From contig JAUWWA010000181.1 of assembly GCA_030617125.1 (NCBI GenBank), positions 1 through 5,118 of the forward strand: a stretch of 5,118 nucleotides of DNA. The letters are read 5' to 3'. The stretch's first letter is position 1; each line of letters begins with the position of its first letter. The notes under the pieces were generated by a model. That model searched no databases. It was given only the letters and a program-made list of their open reading frames with translations, and was not told the DNA's origin. The position numbers were made by a program, and so were the translations under genes. This DNA comes from Pirellulales bacterium. Lineage in GTDB: Bacteria; Planctomycetota; Planctomycetia; Pirellulales; Thermoguttaceae. Shown one piece after another: positions 5,110-5,118 of the stretch.

Positions 5110-5118
5110 GTTACAAGG

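Larger units (their letters stand above)
4872..5118. other. Gene-free stretch up to the right edge
   Basis: No frame here resembles a known protein, and no further piece of manA was recognised. It holds a hairpin at 4895-4914, two promoter-like pairs and a ribosome-binding site at the edge. Confidence 0.6.

Overview
The window looks like ordinary chromosome from a planctomycete-type bacterium, probably of the Pirellula group. This rests on three things: a BBP2-type outer-membrane porin of a style common in that phylum, a TatC with a very long first periplasmic loop, and GC-rich DNA with G/C-run repeats between genes. The taxonomic call is from family resemblance only; no search was run.

Layout. 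A CCCCAGT tandem repeat (6-26) sits directly before ftsY (34-960, +), a minimal-form SRP receptor GTPase. A gene-free stretch of about 490 bp (961-1450) follows, with a possible promoter and several short inverted repeats. It may hold a long leader for the porin gene (1451-2797, +), which has a signal peptide and a C-terminal phenylalanine. A strong hairpin (2831-2878) ends that unit. A good promoter (2884-2912) lies six bases further on and drives a PII signalling gene (glnB-like, 2956-3303, +). glnB converges on tatC (3389-4456, -), and the 85 bp between them hold a G-run block and a C-run block that reach the tatC stop codon.

The 660 bp right of tatC have no intact gene. Read on the + strand, 4616-4871 is a recognisable but badly decayed N-terminal piece of a class I mannose-6-phosphate isomerase gene (manA). 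Its start codon is lost, it has an early frameshift, an internal deletion, substitutions at zinc-ligand positions and a premature stop. The best tatC promoter candidate lies inside this remnant on the opposite strand. The right edge carries two promoter-like sequences and a strong ribosome-binding site, so a + strand gene should start at or just past the last base.

Working together. ftsY (SRP delivery to the inner membrane) and tatC (folded-protein export) both serve protein export, and the porin is an exported product. glnB senses nitrogen and energy state. Strand changes, terminators and promoters suggest separate transcription units, not one operon. I see no new multi-gene system. The points most worth a second look are the manA remnant, the PII protein with Phe at the usual modified tyrosine and a longer B-loop, the enlarged TatC loop, and the shared G/C-run repeats.
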